In this document: positions 51,045 to 59,434 of the stretch, in pieces | Position numbering within the stretch: position 1 is the first letter of the stretch | How the letters are laid out: each line of letters starts with the position of its first letter | Source: Thiothrix winogradskyi | GTDB taxonomy: Bacteria > Pseudomonadota > Gammaproteobacteria > Thiotrichales > Thiotrichaceae | Reading direction: 5' to 3' | Length of the DNA stretch: 64,000 nt | NCBI RefSeq assembly: GCF_021650935.1 | Contig: NZ_CP091244.1 | Coordinates: 248,001 to 312,000 of the forward strand | Made by a program: the position numbers and the translations under genes | The notes under the pieces: generated by a model | Told to the model about the DNA's origin: nothing | The model's input: only the letters and a program-made list of their open reading frames with translations | The model's database searches: none

Positions 51045-51998
51045 TTAGCCACGTCCACGCGGTTGCGGGCGCTTACCTGCACCGTTTGGGCGTGCCGGAC
51101 TACTGGAGCGTGCGGGGCTAGCCGGACGCGCCAAACTCGACCGCCGTGCCGATGGATGACTTCCGCCAATCGCCGTGCGCCCACTGTCCACCGTTTTCAT
51201 CCCCGGTCTTGCGCCAGAACGGCGTTCCGGGCGTTCGGCGGTAAAATCCGAACCGTCTTCAAACGCCATGTTCACCAAGCCATAAAGTTTGCGTAATTCG
51301 CGCACTTCTAGCTCTTTGTGATGCCCGCTGCGCAAGTAACGCGGCAAGGTGATATTGCCGTAACGCACCCGAATCAAACGGCTAATTTTCACGCTTTGCG
51401 ATTCCCACAAGCGGCGCACTTCGCGATTACGCCCTTCGGCAAGCACGACGTGATACCAATGGTTCGCGCCTTCGCCGCCTGCGTCTTTGATGCGCATGAA
51501 GTTGGCTTTGCCGTCTTCCAATTCCACGCCTTCCTGCAAACGGATCAGCATTTCATTGTTGACTTCGCCCAACACGCGACAAGCGTATTCGCGCTCGATC
51601 TCAGACGATGGGTGCATGAGCTTATTTGCCAATTCGCCATCGGTCGTGAACAGCAATAAGCCGTCGGTATTGATGTCGAGACGACCGACCATAATCCAAC
51701 GCCCAGCGCGGATTTTCGGCAAGCTATCAAAGACCGTCGGGCGACCGTCCGGGTCACTCAAGGTACACACTTCGCCCGCAGGTTTGTGATACATCAGCAC
51801 TTTGTGGGTCGCATTGACGCGAGAACTCAAGTGCAAACGTTGCCCGCGCAAGGTCACTTGATCATTTTCGTCAATGGCTTGACCGGATTCGGCACGCTGA
51901 CCGTTCACCAGAATTTCGCCAGCGTTAACCATGCGCTCGATTTCACGACGTGAGCCGTAACCAGCGCGGGAGAGGAGTTTTTGGATGCGTTCTTTCAT
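51045..51998 (-). CDS. rluB: 23S rRNA pseudouridine(2605) synthase RluB
   Basis: 317 residues. S4 RNA-binding domain (~1-60, RIQKLLSRAGYGSRREIERM), then the RsuA/RluB/E/F catalytic domain with MVGRLDINTDGLLLFTTDGE (catalytic Asp), and the VVLAEGRNREVRRLWESQ motif. The last ~80 residues are a basic, Arg/Ser/Pro/Gly-rich disordered tail, as is common in RluB. It modifies U2605 of 23S rRNA. Single gene; the 242 bases between it and the DUF4442 gene hold no gene I can support. Confidence 0.92.
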   Translation of the reverse strand: MKERIQKLLSRAGYGSRREIERMVNAGEILVNGQRAESGQAIDENDQVTLRGQRLHLSSRVNATHKVLMYHKPAGEVCTLSDPDGRPTVFDSLPKIRAGRWIMVGRLDINTDGLLLFTTDGELANKLMHPSSEIEREYACRVLGEVNNEMLIRLQEGVELEDGKANFMRIKDAGGEGANHWYHVVLAEGRNREVRRLWESQSVKISRLIRVRYGNITLPRYLRSGHHKELEVRELRKLYGLVNMAFEDGSDFTAERPERRSGARPGMKTVDSGRTAIGGSHPSARRSSLARPASPARSSSPARPNGAGKRPQPRGRG

Positions 51999-52018
51999 GG
52001 CAGAGATACTAGCACGCC

Positions 52019-52792
52019 CTAGAGTTTCAGATAAGCTAACTTAACGGTTTCTGTACCGTAAACGCGCTCCAAACGCCGCACAATGAAATGTCCGCGACTC
52101 ATGTTTTGGAAATGGTCGACAAACAGGGTATTAATCAGCGCCCCGCCCGCCGCACCCACCACGGGTAAAGACTGTGCTACCGCTTTTTGCGTCACCGGAA
52201 TCCCGAACCGCGCCGCAATTTGCGTCAGCAATCGCACCAAGGGCGGTGCAGTTTTTTGCGCAACACCATGCACCGCTAAGTATTGCGTCGCTTCCGCCAA
52301 TGATTTCGCCAATACCGCCCGCACCGTGAAATACCCCGACTCCACCGCATCATCGTTAGCGGCAGAACCGCCCAGCGCAAACACTTCCAAACACGCCAGA
52401 CGCGCTTCGGGCGACTTGATGGATTCACCCTCACTGCGGGCAATATCGGCAATGGAGCGCAGAATAATCGCGGTAGAAACCGGCAATTCAATTGCCAACG
52501 CTGGCAAACCAAACGCCCCACCCGCCGCACCACTCAAGCCCGCAAAGGTTTTGTGCAGCCAATTAGTGGAACGCTGCGGCTCTTCATCGAGCGTATACAG
52601 GGCGAAATCCAAAGCCGTCTCCAACGCCTTGCGAGTGGTGGTGACAATCATTTCATTCGCCCCTTCAGGCAACATTGCCAAGCCTTTTTCAATGGGCGTA
52701 CCCACCGCATTGCTGATGCGTGCCGCCAGACCGGGGTTTTCCAACAGTGTTTTAGCGTATTGCAGGTCAGCAAGGTCTGCTTGGGTCAACAT
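52019..52792 (-). CDS. EcsC-family protein
   Basis: 257 residues of the EcsC family, named after the third gene of the Bacillus ecs locus; biochemical role unknown. Features are GLSGAAGGAFGLPALAIELP and TAIILRSIADIARSEGE, a hydrophobic glycine-rich helix pair, ARLACLEVFALGGSAAND, and SLPVVGAAGGALINTLFVDH. The glycine-rich helices may insert in or lie on the membrane. Lone gene, 20 bases upstream of rluB on the same strand if ends are compared, so it may be co-transcribed with it. Confidence 0.85.
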   Translation of the reverse strand: MLTQADLADLQYAKTLLENPGLAARISNAVGTPIEKGLAMLPEGANEMIVTTTRKALETALDFALYTLDEEPQRSTNWLHKTFAGLSGAAGGAFGLPALAIELPVSTAIILRSIADIARSEGESIKSPEARLACLEVFALGGSAANDDAVESGYFTVRAVLAKSLAEATQYLAVHGVAQKTAPPLVRLLTQIAARFGIPVTQKAVAQSLPVVGAAGGALINTLFVDHFQNMSRGHFIVRRLERVYGTETVKLAYLKL

Positions 52793-52941
52793 AGCTCAAC
52801 TTCCTTTCACTTTTTTCAATGAACGATCCACAATAGATCCACAGCGCATGATAGCAAATTCCCTAGTGCGTTAGGTGGTCATTCCAAACGCTTTGCCAAT
52901 CTACACTACACTGGCGCGATTCGATTACCACGAGATTCGCC

Positions 52942-55026
52942 ATGACTAACGTAGTCAAAAGCACCACCTGTTACGAATGCGATGCCAATTGCCTGTTCGA
53001 TGTCACCATTGACGCCAGCGGTCGCGCCATAAAAGTAGAAGGCTTGCCGAATTGCCCACGCGGACAATTGCAGTTAGAGCGCCAATACCACCCCGACCGC
53101 CTGCTTTACCCGCTCAAGCGCGTCGGTGCAAAAGGTTCGGGCGAATTCGAGCGCATCAGTTGGGAAGAAGCCCTCGACACCATTACCGCCGCACTGCAAA
53201 AAACCAAGGCACAATACGGTGCACCCGCCGTGGGGTTTTTCGCCGGATACACCAAAGAAGCCCGCCCGCAATTGCAACGCCTCGCGCACGCTTTCGGCAG
53301 CCCCAACTACCTCACCGAATCCGGCTGCTGCTTCTCGGCAACGATGGTCGCGGAAAAACTCACCTACGGTTACAAACTCAAAACCACCTCCACCGTCGAA
53401 TCACCGAAAACCCGTTGCGTCTTGGTGTGGTCAACCAACGCCTCCGGCTCAATTCCACCGTTTGAAAATCACCACCTTGCCAACCGCAAAAAAGGCCGCA
53501 AGATGATCGTGGTTGACCCGCGCCGCACCGAAACCGCCGAAATTGCCGACATTCACCTGCAAATCCGCCCCGGCACGGATGGCGCACTCGCCCTCGGTTT
53601 CCACCACCTAATTTTTGCGAATGGCTGGCAAGATCAAGCGTTTCTGGATGAATGGGCAAACGGGCTGGACGCTTTCCGCGACTACATCCAAGAATTCCCA
53701 CCGCAACGGGTTGCGGCGATTTGCGGCATTAGCGAAGCCGATTTACGTGCAGCGGTGGAGCTATTTGCCACCACCAAGCCTGCGCAAATTGCCATGTCGC
53801 CCACATCCACCGTGCAACATAGCAACGGCTTCCAGAATCACCGTGCGATGATTTTGCTCTCCTCCGTCACAGGCAATATTGACCGCGAAGGCGGCAACCG
53901 CTTCTTCAACGACAAAGTATTGCCCAAACCGATTGAACTGTTCGACGTGTGCAAAAACGAATTGCCCCCGCGTATCGGCGATGAAGTCTTCCCGATTTGG
54001 ACAAAATATTGGCCTGCTGCACAAAGCATGTTGATGCCGGATTGCATCCTCGAAGGCAAGCCGCAACCGCTCAAAGCCTTGCTGGCAATGGGCATTAACA
54101 CCGCGATGTGGGCAAATTCCAAACGCATGGAACGCGCCTTGGGCGAACTGGAATTCTTCGCCGTCTCCGACTTTTTCCACAACCCTGCCACCCTGCAAGC
54201 CGACATCGTATTGCCTGCCGCGACCAGTTTGGAACGCACCGCGCTAATCGCCTACCCCGGCTGCGCGTATCAGGGCGAAGTGAAATACCGCCACCAAGCC
54301 CTGCCGCCACGCGGCGAAGCCAAACCTGACGGGCAAATTTTCCTCGAACTGGGTGTCAAACTCGGCATGGCGGAACAATTCTGGCACGGCAACCTTGCGG
54401 CATCGTGGGAAGAAATGGGCGAAGGTTTGCCACCCGACATCCGCAAAGAAGCGTGGGAAAATCCGGCGGGCGTGACGGTTTACAGCCCCGTGATCGAAGA
54501 ATTGGTGGAAATGGGCTTTTTGGATGCGGATCGGCAATGGCGCATCAACGGCTTCCGCACCGCCACTGGCAAAATCGAATTCGATTCGGTGGAACTGAAA
54601 GCGCACGGCTACGACGGCTTGCCGACTTACCGCGAACCGGCGGAAAGCCCGTTGTCTACGCCGGAATTGCTGGCGGATTATCCGCTGGTGCTAACGTCCG
54701 GCGGGCGGCAGAAGTTTTTCACGCATTCGCAGCAGCACAATATTCCCGCGATGCTGGCGCATGACCCGTATCCACGGGTGCAAATTCACCCCGATGATGC
54801 AGCAGCGCGGGGAATTGCAGACGGTGATTCAGTCGAAATCCGTTCACGACGCGGCGCGGTGACGTTTCGGGCAGCAGTGACCGATATGATGAAACCGGGT
54901 GTGGTACATTGTTTCCACGGGTGGAATGAGGCGAATATCAATGAGTTGACCGACGATACCCAGCTTGACCCGATCAGTGGGTTTCCGCCGTTTAAGTCGT
55001 TGTTGTGTGAAGTGTCACGCCTTTAA
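52942..55026 (+). CDS. cytoplasmic molybdopterin oxidoreductase
   Basis: 694 residues of the DMSO-reductase superfamily. An N-terminal [4Fe-4S] site is given by Cys9, Cys12 and Cys16 (CYECDANC) and the Cys in LPNCPRGQ. Next come the Mo-bis-MGD domains (PRRTETAEIADIHLQIRPGT, SSVTGNIDREGGN) and the C-terminal cofactor domain (HPDDAAARGIADGDSVEIRS). Position ESGCCFSAT could supply a Cys molybdenum ligand. There is no Tat signal and no membrane or iron-sulfur subunit gene alongside, so it is a soluble enzyme with an unknown electron partner. Substrate cannot be read; assimilatory nitrate or formate type is possible. An ATP-grasp-like gene follows after 14 bases. Confidence 0.85.
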   Translation: MTNVVKSTTCYECDANCLFDVTIDASGRAIKVEGLPNCPRGQLQLERQYHPDRLLYPLKRVGAKGSGEFERISWEEALDTITAALQKTKAQYGAPAVGFFAGYTKEARPQLQRLAHAFGSPNYLTESGCCFSATMVAEKLTYGYKLKTTSTVESPKTRCVLVWSTNASGSIPPFENHHLANRKKGRKMIVVDPRRTETAEIADIHLQIRPGTDGALALGFHHLIFANGWQDQAFLDEWANGLDAFRDYIQEFPPQRVAAICGISEADLRAAVELFATTKPAQIAMSPTSTVQHSNGFQNHRAMILLSSVTGNIDREGGNRFFNDKVLPKPIELFDVCKNELPPRIGDEVFPIWTKYWPAAQSMLMPDCILEGKPQPLKALLAMGINTAMWANSKRMERALGELEFFAVSDFFHNPATLQADIVLPAATSLERTALIAYPGCAYQGEVKYRHQALPPRGEAKPDGQIFLELGVKLGMAEQFWHGNLAASWEEMGEGLPPDIRKEAWENPAGVTVYSPVIEELVEMGFLDADRQWRINGFRTATGKIEFDSVELKAHGYDGLPTYREPAESPLSTPELLADYPLVLTSGGRQKFFTHSQQHNIPAMLAHDPYPRVQIHPDDAAARGIADGDSVEIRSRRGAVTFRAAVTDMMKPGVVHCFHGWNEANINELTDDTQLDPISGFPPFKSLLCEVSRL

Positions 55027-55040
55027 CTGGGAGATTGCCA

Positions 55041-55886
55041 ATGCCGTTTCACGGAGTGTTACCCCACCGCCAGCATTTGTTTCAACCGGAGCCGCTGCAC
55101 GATATTGGCGTTAACGATACCCATGCGTGGCGCTTAAACCCTGAGCATCGCCATGTGTACGACAAGCTGCAACTGGCTCTGGCGCAGGGGTTGCAAGCCG
55201 CACCGTGTGGGACTGACCCGCTGAGTGTCGGTATTGACGCAACAACCCCGCTATTCGTTAAGCCGATTACCAATTTGCTGGGCATGTCGCTGGATGCGCA
55301 AGCCACCACCGCAGGCGATTTGGCAAGTGGGTATACGCAGTGCGCCCCCGGCTGTTTTTGGGGTGAATACTTGGTCGGCGACCACACCAGCACCGATTGT
55401 TTGGTACTCGCGGGCAAAGTGCTGTGGTTTGCCCACACGCAAGGGGCTGCTCAGAAAGACAAGCAACGCCCAATTTACTGGCATATTGGGGTGCGTTTGC
55501 CCGCGTTAGAACCCCTGCTTCGCAATTTGATCCAAACCCAGCTTCCCGGTTACACCGGGCTGTGCAATGTGGAAATGATCGGTGGCAAAGTCATCGAAAT
55601 GCATTTGCGCGGCTCCAATGGCTTTTTCGATTTTTACGGCGCACATTTTGTCCCCGCTTGGGTGGAATTGGTGGATAAACACCTCTGGCATGGGCTGGAA
55701 TCCGTGCGCGAAGGCTATGTTTATTCGCTGTTTGGCGAGGGTGAGTTGCCTGCGGATTATGCCGAGGTTGCAGCGGTGCATGGGGTAACGGTTGTGCCGG
55801 ATGCGGTGACGCGGGATAGGATTGCGATTTTGTATGCGGATACGCTTGATGCGGTGAAACAGGTTGCCATGCGCTTGCGCATTTAG
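55041..55886 (+). CDS. ATP-grasp-like protein, partner of the Mo oxidoreductase
   Basis: 281 residues from ATG 55041 (GGGAG seven bases upstream; TTG 55035 also in frame). ATP-grasp-like pieces are TPLFVKPITNLLGMSLD (ATP-binding Lys), FWGEYLVGDHTSTDCLVLAG and GLCNVEMIGGKVIEMHLRGS with Glu and Arg of the metal/phosphate site. The short N-terminus lacks a full pre-ATP domain. It is 14 bases after the molybdopterin enzyme and almost certainly co-transcribed. No known pathway joins these two families, so the role is open; ligase activity is an inference from partial motifs. Confidence 0.65.
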   Translation: MPFHGVLPHRQHLFQPEPLHDIGVNDTHAWRLNPEHRHVYDKLQLALAQGLQAAPCGTDPLSVGIDATTPLFVKPITNLLGMSLDAQATTAGDLASGYTQCAPGCFWGEYLVGDHTSTDCLVLAGKVLWFAHTQGAAQKDKQRPIYWHIGVRLPALEPLLRNLIQTQLPGYTGLCNVEMIGGKVIEMHLRGSNGFFDFYGAHFVPAWVELVDKHLWHGLESVREGYVYSLFGEGELPADYAEVAAVHGVTVVPDAVTRDRIAILYADTLDAVKQVAMRLRI

Positions 55887-55988
55887 ATTAGCGTAAGAAA
55901 TGTTACAGTAACTTACCTTACAGTAATTGGTTGGGTGAAATATGGATAAACGTAAGGCTTGTTGCCCTCTAGCATACAGACTATGATG

Positions 55989-56008
55989 ATAGCCATCATT
56001 TTGGCTAT
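55989..56008 (+). promoter_or_regulatory. palindromic operator of the 56021-56709 toxin-antitoxin pair
   Basis: ATAGCC (55989-55994) and GGCTAT (56003-56008) form a perfect inverted repeat with an 8-base centre, 12 bases before the antitoxin ATG. It overlaps a -10-like TATAAA at 56006-56011. This is the expected place for antitoxin autorepression. Confidence 0.65.
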
Positions 56009-56020
56009 AAAAGGTGCGCC

Positions 56021-56299
56021 ATGCAAACATATTCCATCGCAGAAGCCAAAAACCAGCTTCCTCGCATTCTGCGTGATCTCACACAAGTCGGCGAAGTCCA
56101 CTTGACCCGCTACGGCAAACCCATTGCGATTTTGTTATCTGCTGCTCACTATCAAGCGTTGCAACGGCGGCAAGGGCTAACTTTCAGCGATGTGTTGGCA
56201 AACGTGCGGCAACACATGAACGAAGAAGTTGGTATTGAAGACACCAGCCTGTTTGACGGCGATCGTCATCAACAACACGACAGGGACTTTGCTTTCTGA
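56021..56299 (+). CDS. antitoxin, Phd/YefM family
   Basis: 92 residues. The N-terminus QTYSIAEAKNQLPRILRDLT and VHLTRYGKPIAILLSAAHYQ is a textbook Phd/YefM DNA-binding and dimer fold; the C-terminal DTSLFDGDRHQQHDRDFAF is the toxin-binding tail. Its stop overlaps the toxin ATG by one base (TGATG), so translation is coupled. It sits just after a palindromic operator. It differs clearly from the antitoxin at 41073-41333. Confidence 0.9.
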   Translation: MQTYSIAEAKNQLPRILRDLTQVGEVHLTRYGKPIAILLSAAHYQALQRRQGLTFSDVLANVRQHMNEEVGIEDTSLFDGDRHQQHDRDFAF

Positions 56300-56709
56300 T
56301 GTTACGCTACTTGCTCGATACCAATATTTTATCGGAAGCCTGTAAACCTACCCCAAATGCCAACGTCATTGCCAAGCTCGCCGAACACCGTGACATTATG
56401 GGGTTAGCCGCACAAACTTTATACGAATTGCAACGTGGGGTGAATTTGCTCCCTGACGGGCGTAGGCGCACCCACATCAGCAATTACGTGGAAGGCACAC
56501 GTGCCACATTGCCTATACTACCTTATGACGAAGCAGCAGCTTGTTGGCAAGCGACAGAAATTGTGCGACTCAAAAATATCGGCATTACGCCCAGTTTTGT
56601 GGATATGCAGATTGCAGCGGTGGCAGTGGTCAATGGCTTGGTACTCGTGACCCGCAATGTGCAGGATTTTCAGCATTTTGAGGGGTTACGGCTCGAAAAC
56701 TGGTTTTGA
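56299..56709 (+). CDS. PIN-domain toxin, VapC/FitB family
   Basis: 136 residues. PIN acidic positions are Asp7 in YLLDTNILSEACK, Glu in LAAQTLYELQRGV, and Asp in PSFVDMQIAAVAVVNG and TRNVQDFQHF. VapC/FitB proteins are Mg-dependent ribonucleases neutralised by their antitoxin. It is the second gene of an autoregulated pair. All catalytic residues are present, so it is likely functional. Confidence 0.92.
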   Translation: MLRYLLDTNILSEACKPTPNANVIAKLAEHRDIMGLAAQTLYELQRGVNLLPDGRRRTHISNYVEGTRATLPILPYDEAAACWQATEIVRLKNIGITPSFVDMQIAAVAVVNGLVLVTRNVQDFQHFEGLRLENWF

Positions 56710-56901
56710 TTTAGTGTTCACACAATACATAGGAAAAAGAGAGAGCATGTCTACAACTGAGGTTATTCTTGAACATTTAATCAGTGGGATATGATCAGTA
56801 AAAAGCCAGAGTGGGTTTTCTACTCCAACACACCGATGATGATTTCTTGAAAGCACATTTTAGCTACATACGAACACGCATTCGCATCGCTAGAGCGACA
56901 C

Positions 56902-57093
56902 TCAATCCCAAGCCGAAGCAGCGTCTGGGTATGGCTCACGAGTGCGGCTATACATTTGCTCCTGCTCATTATCCGTAAAGCCTTGCGCATCAGGATACTG
57001 TTCGCGCCAACGGCTGGAGTCACTGACAATATTTGTCCAGCCAGCGCAAGCACGTTGATATTTTTCTAACGAAATCGTCACCGCTTCTGACAT
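56902..57093 (-). CDS. small hypothetical protein with strong ribosome-binding site
   Basis: 63 residues from ATG 57093, preceded by AAGGAGG (57101-57107), an excellent site at 7 bases. The protein is soluble and acidic with many aromatic residues (ITISLEKYQRACAGW-like start, RWREQYPDAQGFTDNEQEQM). I do not know it. Just past its stop, another minus-strand frame continues to 56820 with protein-like composition (GIECRSSDANACSYVAKMCF), so the gene may be frameshifted and originally ~90 residues. The 190 bases between 56710 and 56901 hold nothing else I can support. Confidence 0.6.
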   Translation of the reverse strand: MSEAVTISLEKYQRACAGWTNIVSDSSRWREQYPDAQGFTDNEQEQMYSRTREPYPDAASAWD

Positions 57094-57232
57094 CGCAACA
57101 CCTCCTTACAACAAAAGTATAGCCACAACCATACCAGCGCTGACCAGAAAACAAAAACCCCACAATCATGGCGAGCACCTGCTATCCAACGCAAAACGTA
57201 TTACAAAGCACGAAACAATCAAGGAATGTCAG

Positions 57233-58459
57233 ATGACTGCTGCCCTAGCTTCAGAATACCAACGCATCCGCCACACCAGCGCGGCGATTTGCGCCCCGCT
57301 TGCCCGTGACGATTACCAACTGCAAAGCATTGTCGAAACCAGTCCCCCGAAATGGCATTTGGGGCATGTAACCTGGTTTTTTGAAACCTTTTTGCTGCAA
57401 GCGTTTGTGAAAAATTACCAACCGTTTCGCGCCGAATACAACTACCTGTTCAACTCGTATTACCAAACCGTTGGCTCAATGCAACCCCGTGCCGAACGCG
57501 GCTTAATGTCACGTCCGACGGTGGAAGAAGTCTACGCCTACCGTGCTGCGATTGATGAGCGCATGATGGCATTGCTAAGCGACGCTGACCCCAGCCAAGC
57601 GCAGGAAATCGCCGCACGGGTCACGCTCGGCTTGCACCACGAACAGCAACACCAAGAACTGCTGTACATGGACATTAAGCACAACTTCTGGCGCAACCCG
57701 CTGCGCCCGATTTACTTACCCAAAACCTTGCCGGTGCGCGAAGCCGCCCCGCTAACATGGGAAACCCGCGAAGGTGGTTTGCTGGAAAGCGGTTTCGACG
57801 GCGACAGTTTCGCCTACGACAACGAACGCCCGCAACACAAAGTCTGGCTTGAACCCCACCGTCTTGCTTCACGTTTGACTACCAATGCCGAATACCTCGC
57901 TTTCATTCAAGACGGCGGCTACCAACGCGCCGAACTGTGGCTGGCGGATGGCTGGTATTACCGCAAACAACACGGCTGGCAAGCGCCTTTGTATTGGGAA
58001 CAGCGTGATGGGCAATGGTACGAATTCACCCTGCACGGCTTCGAGCCGCTCAACCTCGCCGCGCCCGTCGCCCACACCAGTTATTACGAAGCCGATGCGT
58101 TTGCGCGTTGGTCAGGCAAACGCTTGCCGCTGGAAGCCGAACTCGAACACAAATTGCGCGAATTGCCGATCACTGGGCATTTCACCGACAGCAATACCTT
58201 CCACCCGCAAGCAGGCACGGGGCAACACTACGGCTCGCTGTGGGAATGGACAGCCTCGCCCTACACCGCCTACCCGCGCTTCCAACCATTGGAAGGCAGC
58301 ATGGGCGAATATAACGGTAAATTCATGTGCAACCAGTGGGTATTGCGCGGCGGGGCGTGTATAACACCAGCCGACCATATTCGCCCGACGTATCGAAACT
58401 TTTTTTACCCCCACGACCGCTGGCAGTTCAGCGGTATTCGTCTCGCGGAGGACGTATGA
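57233..58459 (+). CDS. egtB: ergothioneine synthase EgtB
   Basis: 408 residues. DinB-like N-terminal domain with the iron ligands His in KWHLGHVTWFFETF and HHEQQH in GLHHEQQHQELLYMD; C-terminal FGE-sulfatase (formylglycine-generating-like) domain from ~180 (SFAYDNERPQHKVWLE, WEWTASPYTAYPRF, CNQWVLRGGACITPADHIRP). EgtB is the non-haem iron enzyme that joins trimethylhistidine to a cysteine or gamma-glutamylcysteine thiol with sulfoxide formation. It overlaps egtD by 4 bases (ATGA) and heads the operon. EgtA is not in the window, so the thiol donor is not set by sequence here. Confidence 0.94.
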   Translation: MTAALASEYQRIRHTSAAICAPLARDDYQLQSIVETSPPKWHLGHVTWFFETFLLQAFVKNYQPFRAEYNYLFNSYYQTVGSMQPRAERGLMSRPTVEEVYAYRAAIDERMMALLSDADPSQAQEIAARVTLGLHHEQQHQELLYMDIKHNFWRNPLRPIYLPKTLPVREAAPLTWETREGGLLESGFDGDSFAYDNERPQHKVWLEPHRLASRLTTNAEYLAFIQDGGYQRAELWLADGWYYRKQHGWQAPLYWEQRDGQWYEFTLHGFEPLNLAAPVAHTSYYEADAFARWSGKRLPLEAELEHKLRELPITGHFTDSNTFHPQAGTGQHYGSLWEWTASPYTAYPRFQPLEGSMGEYNGKFMCNQWVLRGGACITPADHIRPTYRNFFYPHDRWQFSGIRLAEDV

Positions 58460-59427
58460 ACGCTATTTGCCCCAAAGCCACCAAGGTCAGCTTCCACGAT
58501 TACCAGCCGGAGTTGGACAATTTCCGCCAAACCGTGCTGAACGGGCTGGCACACGAACACAAACAGATTCCGCCGAAATTTTTCTACGATGAACGCGGTT
58601 CGCAATTGTTTGAAGCGATTTTGGAACAGCCGGAATACTACGTACCACACGTTGAAAAACAGCTCTATCGCGATTATGCGGCGGACATGGCGGCGTTAAT
58701 CGGTGAGGATACGGTGCTGATCGAACCCGGTAGCGGCAGTTGCGAAAAGGTGCAATTGTTGCTGGATGCGTTGCGCCCGGCGGCGTATGTGCCGATGGAT
58801 ATTTCCGGCGATTTTCTGCGCCAATCGGCAGCAACCTTAGGGGCTGCATTCCCTTGGTTGCACGTTCATGCGGCGTGTTTGGATTTCACCCGCGAATTGC
58901 ATTTGCCGCAAAATGTACCCGCTGGGCGGCGCGTGGTATTTATCCCCGGCTCTAGCTTGGGCAATTTCGATTTGCCGGAAGCGCAGCATTTTCTGTTCAA
59001 CATTGCGCAATTGGTCGGCAAAGGCGGCGGCTTGCTGATTGGGGTGGATCGCAAGAAAGATAAAGCGGTGCTGGAAACGGCGTATAACGATGCAGCAGGT
59101 GTGACCGCCGCGTTTAACCTCAACTTGCTGGTGCGTATTAATAACGAACTCGGCGGCACGTTTGATCTGGAAACATTCGCGCATTACGCCTGTTACAACG
59201 CGGCAATGGGGCGGATTGAGATGCACCTCACGAGCCTGCAAGCGCAGCAAGTACAGGTGTCGGGCAAAACCTTTCACTTTGCGCGAGGGGAACGGATTCA
59301 TACTGAAAACTCTTACAAATACCATCCTGAGGAATTCATCGCATTGGCAACAGCGGCAGGCTTCAAATGTGAGCAACATTGGACGGATGCTGCTAACCTC
59401 TTCGGCATCTATTACTGCACCGTGTGA
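58456..59427 (+). CDS. egtD: histidine N-methyltransferase EgtD
   Basis: 323 residues from ATG 58456, overlapping the egtB stop. A methyltransferase fold with IPPKFFYDERGSQLFEAILE, the SAM-binding VLIEPGSGSCEKVQLLLDAL and VFIPGSSLGNF, as in EgtD, which trimethylates histidine to hercynine. It precedes an EgtE-like enzyme by 7 bases. Longer upstream readings would overlap the end of egtB without support. Confidence 0.94.
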   Translation: MNAICPKATKVSFHDYQPELDNFRQTVLNGLAHEHKQIPPKFFYDERGSQLFEAILEQPEYYVPHVEKQLYRDYAADMAALIGEDTVLIEPGSGSCEKVQLLLDALRPAAYVPMDISGDFLRQSAATLGAAFPWLHVHAACLDFTRELHLPQNVPAGRRVVFIPGSSLGNFDLPEAQHFLFNIAQLVGKGGGLLIGVDRKKDKAVLETAYNDAAGVTAAFNLNLLVRINNELGGTFDLETFAHYACYNAAMGRIEMHLTSLQAQQVQVSGKTFHFARGERIHTENSYKYHPEEFIALATAAGFKCEQHWTDAANLFGIYYCTV

Positions 59428-59434
59428 GCCGATC

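Noticed and set aside
52083..52874. 263-codon plus-strand frame opposite the EcsC gene
   Set aside because: Cys/Ser/Ala-rich antisense composition; the minus strand encodes a recognisable EcsC protein.
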